A stretch of 64,000 bases of DNA from Bradyrhizobium sp. Tv2a-2 (GTDB taxonomy: Bacteria > Pseudomonadota > Alphaproteobacteria > Rhizobiales > Xanthobacteraceae): NCBI RefSeq assembly GCF_000472425.1, contig NZ_AXAI01000007.1, positions 62,001-126,000 of the forward strand, in the 5' to 3' direction. The notes below the pieces were generated by a model. That model saw nothing but the letters and a program-made list of their open reading frames with translations, ran no database searches and had not been told where the DNA came from. Both the position numbers and the translations under genes were made by a program. Every line of letters begins with the position of its first letter. Positions within the stretch are counted from its first letter, which is position 1. Below, one piece after another: positions 1 through 9,800 of this stretch.

Positions 1-209
1 GTGGGTGCCGAAAACGACGCCAATCCACAAGTTGGATCGCTGTATGCGATGAAAGTACTCCTCTGAGCTGCGCGGCTATCCAGATAAGGAGAGCCCATCT
101 GGTTGCGCTGCGGCGCACGAAGATTTCTGCGAGTGATCCATCGTCGCATTGGCGGCCGGGAGAGCAGTAAAGCGGCTACGATTGTTATGCTGCCGTTCAT
201 CGCTCCGTG
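1..209. other. left edge, no gene recognised
   Basis: This stretch lies beyond the stop codon of the HlyD-like gene and reaches the window edge. I see no open frame with family resemblance, no tRNA and no clear hairpin followed by a T-run. Confidence 0.4.
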
Positions 210-1649
210 TCACCTCTCCCGCAGACTCTCCTGCTGGTATTTGAGAAGCGGAGAAAGCAGATAGCTGATGATTCGGCGCGTACCGGTCCTGATTTCGACC
301 GTCACGGCCATGCCCGGCCCAAGCGGAACGGACTTGCCCTCGATCTGCATCTGCGTGCGGTCAAGCGCCACGCGCGCCGCATAGACCAGCTCCTGGCCCT
401 TGGGTTCGCTGGTCGATTTTTCCGTCGCTGGCGAGCCGTCGCGGGTGGCCTCCTCACGCCGGTCGCGCGTGATCGCATCGGTTGAGACGTTGAGCACGCG
501 GCCGTGCAGGAGCCCATAGCGCGTGAAGTTGAAGGTATCGACTTTGATCTCCGCGTCCTGGCCGGCAGATACGAAGCCGATGTCGCGGTTGGAAACCATG
601 GCCTCGACCTCAAGATGGCTTTCAAATGGCACCAGCACGAGAAGGGTCTGTGCCGGAGTCACCACGCCGCCAATGGTGTGCACGGCAAGCTGCTGCACGA
701 CGCCGCCGACGGGCGCAGTAAGCAGTTGCAGCCGGGTCCGCTCGCTCGCCTTGTCGAGATCGTGAGCGAGACCTGCGGCCTTGCGCTCGGCTTCGGCAAG
801 ATCACTGAAGAGGCCGCGACGAAATTCGCCCTCGGCTTGGGCGCGAGCCTGGGCGGCCGCGGCGAGCGCAGCATCGGCCTCACGCAACCGGCTCTTCTGT
901 ACCTCGAGCTCCTTCCGGTTTTCGATCAGCACCTGCAGCGCTTCGAGATAGTTGACCTTCGATCCGGTCTGATGATCGAATAGAACCTTGCGAATTTCAG
1001 TACGTTCCTGAACGACCGGGAGCACAGCTTCGATTTTCTCGATGGTGGCCGCGATGCTCGCGCACTCCGACTCCTTTTGGCGCTTCTGGTCTTCCAGCGC
1101 GGCGAGCTTGGCGCGATGCTCGGCGGTCTGGTCAATCAGGAGTTGCCGCTGGGTGGAGATGATATCCGGACCGGCGTCGGGTGGCGGATTAAAGTCGGAG
1201 AGCGGGTCCGCGCCATCCGCCGCAGCGGCGTGTAATCGTGCGATATTGAGCTTTTCGGCAATGAGATCGCTGCGCAGATGGGCGCGCTCGGCTTCGGTCA
1301 TGGTTGGGTCGAGCTCGATCAGAGCGTCGCCAGCCTGGACCAGCTGTCCGTCGCGAACGTGGATCGCGCGCACGACGCCGGTCTCGAACGGCTGCACCAC
1401 CTTGGTCCGGCCGCTCGGGATAATCTTTCCAGGCGCCGAGGCCACGATGTCGACGGTTCCTAGGCTCGCCCAGGCCAGCGCCAGGCAGAAGAACAGCATA
1501 ATGAGCAACGCGATCGCACGGCCGATCGGCGATGGAGGCGTCTCGATAATCTCAAGTGCGGCCGGCAGGAACGCGAGCTCGTCTCGCTCCTTGCGCTCAC
1601 GAGCGCCCGGATACACCACCATGTTCTCAGCTGACTTCATGGAGGCCAC
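210..1649 (-). CDS. HlyD-family T1SS periplasmic adaptor
   Basis: This 479-residue protein is the membrane-fusion subunit of a type I secretion system, linking the inner-membrane ABC exporter to a TolC-like outer-membrane channel. It has a cytoplasmic N-terminus, one membrane segment at about residues 42-62, a first half-lipoyl/barrel stretch (VVQPFETGVVRAIHVRDG), a long helical hairpin of Glu/Ala/Arg-rich heptads, a second barrel half and the typical C-terminal domain ending in a hydrophobic LLSPLLKY stretch. The length fits HlyD/PrtE adaptors. Its start overlaps the end of the exporter gene by 23 bases, so the two are translationally coupled; Met4 is an alternative start. No outer-membrane channel gene is present in the window. 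Confidence 0.9.
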   Translation of the reverse strand: MASMKSAENMVVYPGARERKERDELAFLPAALEIIETPPSPIGRAIALLIMLFFCLALAWASLGTVDIVASAPGKIIPSGRTKVVQPFETGVVRAIHVRDGQLVQAGDALIELDPTMTEAERAHLRSDLIAEKLNIARLHAAAADGADPLSDFNPPPDAGPDIISTQRQLLIDQTAEHRAKLAALEDQKRQKESECASIAATIEKIEAVLPVVQERTEIRKVLFDHQTGSKVNYLEALQVLIENRKELEVQKSRLREADAALAAAAQARAQAEGEFRRGLFSDLAEAERKAAGLAHDLDKASERTRLQLLTAPVGGVVQQLAVHTIGGVVTPAQTLLVLVPFESHLEVEAMVSNRDIGFVSAGQDAEIKVDTFNFTRYGLLHGRVLNVSTDAITRDRREEATRDGSPATEKSTSEPKGQELVYAARVALDRTQMQIEGKSVPLGPGMAVTVEIRTGTRRIISYLLSPLLKYQQESLRER

Positions 1650-3768
1650 CCTGCAGGCGGTAAAGTGCGGCGTAACGGCCGCCCTTCCTGATCAGCTCGT
1701 CATGCGTACCATCCTCGACGATGCGGCCACGCTCTATCGTCACGATGCGATCGGCTAAGCGTACAGTGGAGAGTCGATGCGCGATGATGATGACCGTCCG
1801 CCCCTTGGCGATCTGGCGCATGTTGTTCTGGATGATTCGTTCACTCTCATAGTCGAGGGCGCTGGTCGCCTCGTCGAAGATCAGGATTCGCGGATCGGTC
1901 ACAAGCGCACGGGCGATCGCGATGCGCTGGCGCTGGCCGCCGGAGACGGTGCTGCCGCGTTCGCCGATGAGCGTGTCGTAACCCTCTGGAAGCTCAAGGA
2001 TGAACTCGTGGGCGCCGGCAAGTGTGGCGGCCGCGATGATCTTTGGTATCGGCATTGCCGGATCGGCGAGCGCGATGTTGTCTCGCACCGTGCGATTGAA
2101 GAGGACGTCTTCCTGCAGAACGTCGCCGACCTGTCGCCGCAGCCAGGCGGTGTCGACCATTGCGAGATCGACACCGTCGACAAGCACGCGGCCGCTCTCG
2201 GGCACGTAAAGCCGATGGATGAGCTTGGCGAGCGTGCTCTTACCGGACCCGGAAGGCCCGACGATGCCGACAACCTGGCCGGCCGGGATGGTCAAGGAGA
2301 CGTCGTGCAGAACCTGCGGACCGTCGATGCGGTAGCGGAAGCCGACGTGCTCAAAACCGATATCGCCGCGGATTGGCGGCAGCGCTGCCCGGGTCGGATT
2401 GTAGGCGGGTTCGGCGGGCGTGTTCAGGATGTCGCCCAGCCGCTCCACCGACAACCGCGCCTGATGGAAATCCTGCCAGATCTGGGCGAGGCGGAGCACG
2501 GGCATGCTGACGCGGCTGGACAGCATGTTGAAAGCGACCAGTTCGCCGACCGTGAGTTCGCCATCGATCACCAGCTTAGCCCCGAAATAGAGGATCGCTG
2601 CGCCGGCCAGTTTGCTGACGAGTTGCACGGTCTGGCTTGCGGTGTTGCCAAGGCTCAAGACGCGGAAGCTCGCCGAAACATACGCGGCGAGCAGCTCTTC
2701 CCAGCGTCGTTCCATTTGCGGTTCGACCGCCTTTGCCTTGAGCGTCTCGACGCCCGACACGCTCTCGACAAGAAATGCCTGGTTCTCGGCGCCACGCTGG
2801 AATTTTTCACTGAGACGACGCCGGAATATCGGCGTCGCTCCGGCTGAGATCCCGATATAGAACGGAAATGCCGCAAGCACGATCCAGGTCAGGAACGGGG
2901 AATAGAGGAACATCACCGCCACGAACACGACAGTGAAGAAGAGGTCGATCGCAAGCGTAAGGGCGGAGCTGGTGAGAAAATTGCGGATGTTCTCGAGCTC
3001 GCGTACGCGAGCAACCGAGTCGCCAACGCGCCTGGCCTGGAAATAGGCGATCGGTAGCGCCATGAGATGACGAAACAGCCGCGCACCGAGCTCAACATCG
3101 ATCCGGTTCGCGGTATGCGCGAACAGGTATGTGCGCAGAATTCCGAGGCCGGTCTCGAAGATTGCGATTGCCGCAAGGCCGATGACGAGGACGTCGAGCG
3201 TGCTCATACTGCGATGCACGAGCACTTTGTCGATCACGACCTGGAAGAACAGCGGAGAGATCAGGGCGAATAGCTGGAGGAAAAGCGAAGCAAGCAAGAC
3301 TTCGCCGAGCAGCCTGTGGTACTTGCGGATCGCGCCGAGAAACCAGGTAATGTCGAAACGGCGCGAAAGATCCATCAATCCAGCACGTTGCGTCATGAGA
3401 ACGAGCCGACCGTCCCAGATCAACTCGCACTCCTCCTCGCTCAGCATTTGCGGGCCCCGCGACAGCGGCCGCTGGACAAGCACCTGTTTGTCGGAAGCCT
3501 TGCCCAACAATAGAAAGCCGCCGTCGCGCAGGGCTGCGATCGCTGGCAAGGGCGTGTGTGAAAGCCGTGACCAGTTGGTCCGGCGCGCCCGCGCCTTGAG
3601 GCCAAACTCCTTTGCGCAGCGGAGCATCTCAGGAATGCCGATCGTCGCGCCGCCGAACCGGTGACGGATCTGATCGGGGTCGGCACCGAAGCCGTTGAGG
3701 CGCAGCAGCATGACCAGGGCGGCAAGGCCCTCGTCGGCGCCAGCCGGCTTGCCCGGATGTGCGGTCAT
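1627..3768 (-). CDS. T1SS ABC exporter with C39-like domain
   Basis: A 713-residue HlyB-type ABC exporter: N-terminal C39 peptidase-like domain (about 1-130), six-helix ABC transmembrane domain (about 140-440), and C-terminal ATPase with Walker A GPSGSGKST (about 503), signature VSGGQRQR (about 606) and Walker B ILIFDEATSALD (about 625). The peptidase cysteine is absent: the helix that carries it reads EGLAALVMLLRLNG. It is therefore a non-cleaving C39-like domain, as in RTX toxin exporters that bind substrates without processing them. I start at Met MTAHPGKP. The frame stays open 34 codons further upstream only because an intergenic repeat reads through, and that extension is unlikely to be coding. 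Confidence 0.9.
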   Translation of the reverse strand: MTAHPGKPAGADEGLAALVMLLRLNGFGADPDQIRHRFGGATIGIPEMLRCAKEFGLKARARRTNWSRLSHTPLPAIAALRDGGFLLLGKASDKQVLVQRPLSRGPQMLSEEECELIWDGRLVLMTQRAGLMDLSRRFDITWFLGAIRKYHRLLGEVLLASLFLQLFALISPLFFQVVIDKVLVHRSMSTLDVLVIGLAAIAIFETGLGILRTYLFAHTANRIDVELGARLFRHLMALPIAYFQARRVGDSVARVRELENIRNFLTSSALTLAIDLFFTVVFVAVMFLYSPFLTWIVLAAFPFYIGISAGATPIFRRRLSEKFQRGAENQAFLVESVSGVETLKAKAVEPQMERRWEELLAAYVSASFRVLSLGNTASQTVQLVSKLAGAAILYFGAKLVIDGELTVGELVAFNMLSSRVSMPVLRLAQIWQDFHQARLSVERLGDILNTPAEPAYNPTRAALPPIRGDIGFEHVGFRYRIDGPQVLHDVSLTIPAGQVVGIVGPSGSGKSTLAKLIHRLYVPESGRVLVDGVDLAMVDTAWLRRQVGDVLQEDVLFNRTVRDNIALADPAMPIPKIIAAATLAGAHEFILELPEGYDTLIGERGSTVSGGQRQRIAIARALVTDPRILIFDEATSALDYESERIIQNNMRQIAKGRTVIIIAHRLSTVRLADRIVTIERGRIVEDGTHDELIRKGGRYAALYRLQGGLHEVS

Positions 3769-4148
3769 GACGAGGCTCAAAATCGCGTCTAAAGCGCGAT
3801 GAGATTTGGTTGAATCGTCATCGCGCTTTAGGTTTGATTGAGCATGATCTTTCGGAAAACCGCTACACACTTTTCCGGATCATGCTTTAATGATGGGGAT
3901 GGATCAGAAATGTCTCCCCATTCGAGTTGGTCTCCGTCCGACTACTTGCAACGATGAGAATCCCATTCTGCTCAACGAAGCCGGCCGCGACGGACTGAAT
4001 CAGCCGCGCGAGGCTAATCCCCTCCAATGAGGTCGCGTCCGCGACGGGCATGCGCCCGTCGGCTGTTGACTAACCTGCTCAGCTCGGCCGCGCGGCAACG
4101 TGACAGCGCAGCCAGAAGCCTGAAAGATCGGCGTGGCGGACACGCCAC
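3769..4148. other. intergenic region with one palindromic repeat
   Basis: It separates the T1SS exporter from the TIGR03118 gene; both are on the minus strand. It holds one copy of the 100-base repeat (listed separately). The remaining 260 bases show no convincing gene or terminator. Confidence 0.5.
3790..3888 (-). repeat. palindromic intergenic repeat family A, copy 1
   Basis: About 100 bases made of two adjacent imperfect inverted repeats. One arm pair is built on AAAGCGCGATGA...TCATCGCGCTTTA and the other on GCATGATC...GATCATGC. It is nearly identical to copies at 5706, 10118 and 36991. Here it lies directly upstream of the exporter gene and is open in that gene's frame. Confidence 0.9.
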
Positions 4149-5438
4149 TCAACCGTGCGCAGCAGGAGGGGCGAGCCAGTTGGATGTCATGGTGGTTGAT
4201 GTTGGCTCGTTTGTCGTGGTCATGCCCATGCCGGGATTTTGCACCCCGAAGCTTGCCATCGCCTGCCCGAGTTGCTGAACGTTCATGGTGTTCCCATCGA
4301 CCATTTCGAACGCATTGCTTTGGCCCGGCACGGGGGCGATGGCGCCGAACAGGCCAAACGACTCCGCTTGCACGCCCGAGGTGAAGAAGATCTCACCCTT
4401 CGATCCCGCCGCACCGCCATTGCCCGGGGTCAACGCCCAGAGATCGCCGATGGTGATCGGCTTGCCATCCACGCCGTCCAGCGTGCCGACGAATTTGTCG
4501 TTCTTCAGGTTGAACGCGTTGATCGTGCCGTCGCCGAAATTGCCAACCAGCAGGTCGCCGGCAAACTTGCCGAAATCGGCCGGTGCGATGGCCATTCCCC
4601 ACGGCGAGTCGAGCGGGCCGTTGGACGCGACGCGCGCGATCAGCTTGCCGGTGAGTGAGAACTCGTCAACAAACCCATTGCCGGGACCGGCCACGTCATC
4701 GTGCTTGAAAGGGTCCTGCAGGGCGTAACTCACGAACAGATGGCCGTTGAGCACCTGCGCATTGAACGGCGCGTAGCCGGCCGGCAGGGCGCCGTCGGTC
4801 AGACTGTTCACCTGCTGCCATTGGTCGTTGAAGACGTCCACCGTGCCGTGCCGAAAATTCGTGGCATATAGCAGTGTAGTTCCGTCTTTCTGTGTTCCGA
4901 TCGTCAGGCCTTTGTAGACCGCACCGATCCCCTCGGTCTGATCCTCCGGCGGTAGCGAGCCATCGCCGTGCGCCGGATCGGCGGAGTTGTCCACTTCGAG
5001 CGTGGTCTTCGTGCCGCCGTTCCAGGCCGAGATGGTGCCGTCCTCGGTGTCCATGATGAACGTGGCCGGCTTGCCGTTCAGCATGAAACCGCTCTGATCG
5101 GTGTTGAAACTGATGCCGGTCGGGCTCGCAGTTGTCACGTCGGGCACGGCTTGGGGCGGCGCGATGGTGACGATGAGCGGCGCCGCTGTGATGGCGTTCG
5201 TCTTCGGATCGACGTCGTAGATCGTCGCCGTGCCGGTGTGGTTGTTGTTGACCCAGAAAGGCCCGGTCGGGCTGAACGCGACGCCCCAAGGATTGATCAG
5301 GTTCGGGTCTTGTATCGACGCGTTGAGATGTCCCGTCTGGTCGTCGGACACCAGGTTGGACTGGCTGAACTTCCGGCGCATGGAAGCCATCGCTTCGTGC
5401 GCAGCGTCGGCGATGATATTGAATGCGTTGCTTGACAT
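4149..5438 (-). CDS. TIGR03118 family protein
   Basis: A 429-residue protein matching the TIGR03118 family: NLVSDDQTG near the N-terminus, then NPWGVAFSPTGPFWVNNNHTG, followed by repeated blade-like segments (SPWGMAIAPADFGKFAGDLLVGNFGDGTINAF) that suggest a beta-propeller. No biochemical function is established for the family. I start at MSSNAFN because GGAGGG lies about 5 bases upstream; a frame extension of 42 codons is Arg-rich and unlike coding sequence. There is no signal peptide, although many members of this family appear to be exported. The C-terminus is rich in Thr/Met/Pro. It lies upstream of, and on the same strand as, the T1SS exporter pair, so it could be a substrate; that is speculation. 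Confidence 0.85.
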   Translation of the reverse strand: MSSNAFNIIADAAHEAMASMRRKFSQSNLVSDDQTGHLNASIQDPNLINPWGVAFSPTGPFWVNNNHTGTATIYDVDPKTNAITAAPLIVTIAPPQAVPDVTTASPTGISFNTDQSGFMLNGKPATFIMDTEDGTISAWNGGTKTTLEVDNSADPAHGDGSLPPEDQTEGIGAVYKGLTIGTQKDGTTLLYATNFRHGTVDVFNDQWQQVNSLTDGALPAGYAPFNAQVLNGHLFVSYALQDPFKHDDVAGPGNGFVDEFSLTGKLIARVASNGPLDSPWGMAIAPADFGKFAGDLLVGNFGDGTINAFNLKNDKFVGTLDGVDGKPITIGDLWALTPGNGGAAGSKGEIFFTSGVQAESFGLFGAIAPVPGQSNAFEMVDGNTMNVQQLGQAMASFGVQNPGMGMTTTNEPTSTTMTSNWLAPPAAHG

Positions 5439-6128
5439 TGCACCCTCCCTAATTGCTGACGCTGGCGCGCACGTGCGCGCGCAAACTCGCTCGCTCTGCA
5501 AGGGACCAAAAAGAGGGTCTGAGTGTTGAAGCGCCCGCCGATGGCGACTTTCGCTGCCCATCATTGCCGTCGCGTGGCTTCGGCTGCCAGAATAGAGGGC
5601 AACAATATAACCCTACACGAATTTCTTTGGCGCGTATAGGTTGCAAGCTAATCTTTGAAATAGAGATCGTTGTCGCGGCGGGTGGTATCAAGCAACCGCC
5701 GCCCCTAAGGCGCGATGAGATTTGGTTGAATCGTCATCGCGCTTTAGGTCTTTGATTGAGCATGATCTTTTCGGAAAACCGCTCCACACTTTTCCGGATC
5801 ATGCTTGGGAGCCCCCGGTCATCATTGGCGGAATGCCGCGATCGTTGAGTTCCTTCGCGATCGCGCCCCGCATCGTGGATGGGATGGGTTGTGATCGGCA
5901 CCGCGGGCAGGCTCGTCAGCGACGTCTACATACACTACGGCGGCGATTGGCGACGACAGCGGAGAAGCTGTTCGAAACTCGTAGTACGAGAATTCAGTTT
6001 GCGAGGAGAACTGGTGACACGCTGCCGAAGCTGGATCGCCGCGATTGGTAGTCCGGCTTCGCCGGACACATCTCCTCGCCCTTCAGTCTGGAGCGGCTTG
6101 CCCCACGCGAAGCCCGAAGGGCAAAGCA
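5439..6128. other. 690-base region with no gene, one repeat and a hairpin
   Basis: The part next to the TIGR03118 gene (about 5590-5670) is AT-richer than its surroundings and may carry that gene's promoter. A family A repeat follows at 5706-5806. From 5807 to 6128 there is roughly 320 bases of ordinary-looking sequence with no recognisable product in any frame. It includes a small perfect hairpin at 6051-6067 (GTCCGGC, loop TTC, GCCGGAC). Confidence 0.5.
5706..5806 (-). repeat. palindromic intergenic repeat family A, copy 2
   Basis: Second copy of the 100-base double palindrome, in the same orientation as the copy at 3790 and differing from it by only a few bases. It lies in the non-coding stretch between the TIGR03118 gene and tRNA-Arg. 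Confidence 0.9.
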
Positions 6129-6205
6129 TGGCGCACCCGACACGATTCGAACGTGTGACCTTTGCCTTCGGAGGGCAACGCTCTATCCAGCTGAGCTACG
6201 GGTGC
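6129..6205 (-). tRNA. tRNA-Arg (anticodon CCG)
   Basis: Read on the minus strand this folds as a complete cloverleaf: acceptor GCACCCG/CGGGTGC, D-arm GCTC/GAGC, anticodon stem TTGCC/GGCAA with loop CTCCGAA (anticodon CCG, codon CGG), variable loop AGGTC, and T-arm ACACG-TTCGAAT-CGTGT. The discriminator base is G and the CCA end is encoded. No integrase or attachment-site duplication is visible beside it. Confidence 0.96.
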
Positions 6206-6319
6206 CTAGGGGCGATCCTTTAGCCGATTGGTCCCGCACCGGCAATGGCCTGTGTGGCCATGGAACGCCGGCCGCCGGCCCCAAGCCGCCCCCCGGGCTG
6301 GCGGTCCGATCGCCGCCGC

Positions 6320-6724
6320 TCAGGCCGGCACAATCACCTTGCCGATCGGCCATAGCGCGATGCCGGCGAGCTTGAGGTGCGCCCAGGCGAAGGGGATGCC
6401 GATGATGGTGATGGCGAGAATCACCGCGGTGATGAGGTGGCCCAGCGCCAGCCACCAGCCGGCGAGCACGAACCAGATGATGTTGCCGATCAGGCCGAGC
6501 GGGCCGGTGCCGACGTCGCTCACGCCGGTGAGCTCGTCGCGCCGCACCGCCCTGGAGCCGAACGGCAGCAGCGTGTAGACGGCGATGTTGAAAGCCGCCC
6601 GCGCCCAGGGCAGGCCGATGATGGTGACGGCCATGATGACGGCCGCCACCAGCCAGCCGAAGGCCATCCAGGCGCCGCCGATGAAAATCCAGAGCAGGTT
6701 GAGCAGGATGGAAACAGGAGCCAT
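6320..6724 (-). CDS. YccF domain-containing inner-membrane protein
   Basis: A 134-residue membrane protein with two copies of the YccF motif: a hydrophobic segment with the shape ITIIGLPWARAAF near residue 35, and the matching ITIIGIPFAWAHLKLA near residue 105. Each is preceded by a Trp-rich helix (LLNLLWIFIGGAWMAFGW and IGNIIWFVLAGWWLALGH). The length is typical of the family. The molecular function is unknown. It is a single gene between the tRNA and the GGDEF-EAL gene, with a weak ribosome-binding site. Confidence 0.92.
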   Translation of the reverse strand: MAPVSILLNLLWIFIGGAWMAFGWLVAAVIMAVTIIGLPWARAAFNIAVYTLLPFGSRAVRRDELTGVSDVGTGPLGLIGNIIWFVLAGWWLALGHLITAVILAITIIGIPFAWAHLKLAGIALWPIGKVIVPA

Positions 6725-6865
6725 AGGGTATCACCAGACCCAGCAATGACCGCCCTTATATAGGCTCTAATCCTGTCAATGCGAAGACCGCGTCGGGCGA
6801 TCTCTTTGCCGCCACGCGTGCGGGAACGGGCAGATAGGCCGGGCTTCCGGCGGTCGAGCCCGACT

Positions 6866-9800
6866 TCACGCCACTGCCGTCGCTTCGCGCGCGGCAGCGC
6901 CGAACAAATGCCTTACCTCGGCGCAGGGCCTCGGCGCGCTGAACAAATAGCCCTGCATCTCGGTGCAGCCGAGCTTGCGCAGCAATTCGCGCTGCGCCGA
7001 CGTCTCGACGCCTTCGGCCACCGTGGTCATATGAAGCGCGGCCGCGATGTTCACTACCGCCTGAACGATCGAGGAGGAGCCGTCTTCCTCCGAAATGTCG
7101 CTGACAAAGCAGCGATCGATCTTGATCTTGTCGAACGGGAAACGTTTCAGATAGCTGAGAGAGGAGAAGCCGGTGCCGAAATCGTCGAGCGCAATGCGCA
7201 CGCCAATGGCGCGCAGCTGGTGCAGGATGGCAAGCGCCGCCTCGTCGTCGCGGATCAGCACGGCTTCGGTGATCTCGAGCTCGAGCCGGCTCGGCTTCAA
7301 GCCAGAGGTCGCGAGCGCGCTTGCGATCCGCAGCGCCAGCGTCTGGCATTTTAGCTGCACCGGCGAGACGTTGACCGCCAGCCTGATGTGATCGGGCCAG
7401 CCCGCCGCCTCCTGGCAGGCCGTGCGCAGCACCCAGTCGCCGAGCTCGGTGATCAGCCCGGTATCCTCGGCGACCGGGATGAACTCGGCCGGCGACACCA
7501 TGCCGCGCTCGGGATGGCGAAAACGCAGCAACGCCTCGCAGGCGGTGACCTCGCCCGAGCGCAGGTCGACCAGAGGCTGGTAATGAAGCTCGAAGCCGCC
7601 ATCGACCATGGCCTGGCGCAGGTCCTGCTCCATCGAGAGCCGTGCCTTGGCGCTCGCATCCATCGACGGCTCGAAGAAGCGGTGGGTGCGGCGGCCGCCG
7701 GCCTTGGCGGCGTACATCGCAAGATCGGCATTCTTGATCAGCTGGTCGAGCTCGGTGCCGTCCTGCGGCGCCAGCGCAACGCCGATCGAGGCGTCGGTCG
7801 ACAGCTGGTGGCCGAGGCATTGATAGGGCCTGCGGATACTTTCGTGCAGGCGCGTCACGAAGTCCAGGACATCGTCGGTCGAGTTGACCGCGGTCCGGAT
7901 CACGGCAAACTCGTCGCCGCCGAGGCGGGCGATCAGGTCGTCGGGCTTGATGCAGGCGCGGATGCGGCTTGCCACCGTCTTCAACAGCTCGTCGCCGACA
8001 TGATGGCCGAGCGAATCGTTGATACCCTTGAATTCATCGATGTCGATGTAGAGCAGGGCAAACTGCTCGCCCTGCCTGGCACGGCCGAGCTCGCGCTCGA
8101 TCTGCTCGCGGAACAGCACGCGGTTGGGCAAGTCGGTCAGCGCGTCATAATGGGCGAGATGGGCGATCTTTTCGTTCGCCTCGCGGCGCTCGGTGACGTC
8201 GTCGACCACGTTGATGATGTAGCGCGGCTCGCCGCCCTGGTCGCGGATATTGATGCGCCGGCAGGTGACGTAGCGTTGTCCCATCACCTTGGTGTCGACG
8301 GGATGCTCGTCCCGGAACCAGCCGTCGCCGGACGCCAGTGCCGTGTCGTCGTCGGCCGTCAGGCCTTCGGCGATGTCGTTGTCGAAGATGTCGAACCCGG
8401 TCTTGCCGACGATCCCCTCCCGCGACATCTGGAAGTGGTATTCGGCGACGCTGTTGGCCAGCAGATATTGCCGCGTCCGCGCGTCCTTCACGGTGATCTG
8501 CGAGGGAATGTGGTCGATGATCTCGCGCAGGAAGGTGTAGTTGCGGTCGAGGTCCCGCTCGAGCCTGCGGCGCTCGGTGATGTCCTCGATGGTCGCGACC
8601 CAGCCGCCGTGTGGAATCGGTTTGTTGACGATCTCGAAGCAGCGTCCGTCGCCGATCTCCATGACGTGCACGTTGACCTTGCCCGCCGCAACGTCGCGCA
8701 TGATCGGGTCGCAGAAGTCGCGGACGTCTCCATCGAAAGAGCCGGTGTCCTTGCGGTGCTGGATCAGGTCGTAATAATGCAGGCCGGGCTTCACCACGTC
8801 GCGCGACAGCTTGTACATGTCGATGTAGCGCTGGTTGAAGGTGACGATGCGCGCGGACGCATCGTACATCAGAAGCCCCTGCGTCATGTTGTTCAGCGCG
8901 GTGTCGAGCCGCAGACGCTCGGCCTCCAGCTTGTGTTGTGCCTCGTGGTTCTGCGTATTGATCTGGCGCACGATCAGGACGAGGATGCAGGCGATCACGA
9001 TTGCGGCGAGCGCGGCCGCGACGACCAGGAAGCGGGTCTGCGCGCGCCAATCCGCCAGCGCAGTGGCCGTGGTCGTCGTCGCGATCACCACGATCGGGAA
9101 GCCGCCGAGCGCAGCACCGGCACCGAGCCGGTCCTGGCCGTCGATCGGGCTCTTGATCCGCAGCGTCTGCACGCCACCGTGCGTCTGGATCCGTTGCAGC
9201 AGCGGCGTTTGTGGCGGCTTCTTGCCGATCAGCGCGTTGATGTGCGGAAAACGCGCCAGCATCGTCCCGTCCGTATGGAACATGGAGATCGCCGAGCCTT
9301 GGCCGAGTGCAAGGGACGCGAAGAAGAGTTCGTAATTGATCGGATCGACACGGCGCGCCATTACCCCCAAAATGGTGCCGTCGGCTGCGTTCAGCCGGTG
9401 GGCGATGATCGTGGTCAGACCGTCGTCGACATAGCTTCGTGCTGCCTCGACTGCGACCGGCGCAGCTTGCGGATCGGTCTTGAACTCCTTGAAGTAGTGA
9501 CGTCCGGAGATATTGATATCCGGAATCGGGTCCGGGCGCGACCAGGTGAGCAGCTTGCCGTCGATATCGAAGATCGCGACATCGCCGATATAGGAGAGTG
9601 CGCTGACCCGGGAGCGCAGCATCAAGTGTGCGTCGGGCGTCGACATCTGCTCCCGGAAGGCATCCGGCGTCGACGCGCCGGAAATCCTCATCTGCGCCAT
9701 GATTTCAGAGGCGACGGTCTCGGAATCCTCGAACTGCTGGTCGAAATGCCGCGTCAGCAGCATCACCGTGTTCTGCAACTCGCGCTCGGCATTATGGATC

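Noticed and set aside
5879..6223. 114-codon frame ending in [17 protein letters not shown]
   Set aside because: The C-terminal part is a read-through of the antisense strand of tRNA-Arg, a known source of false proteins.
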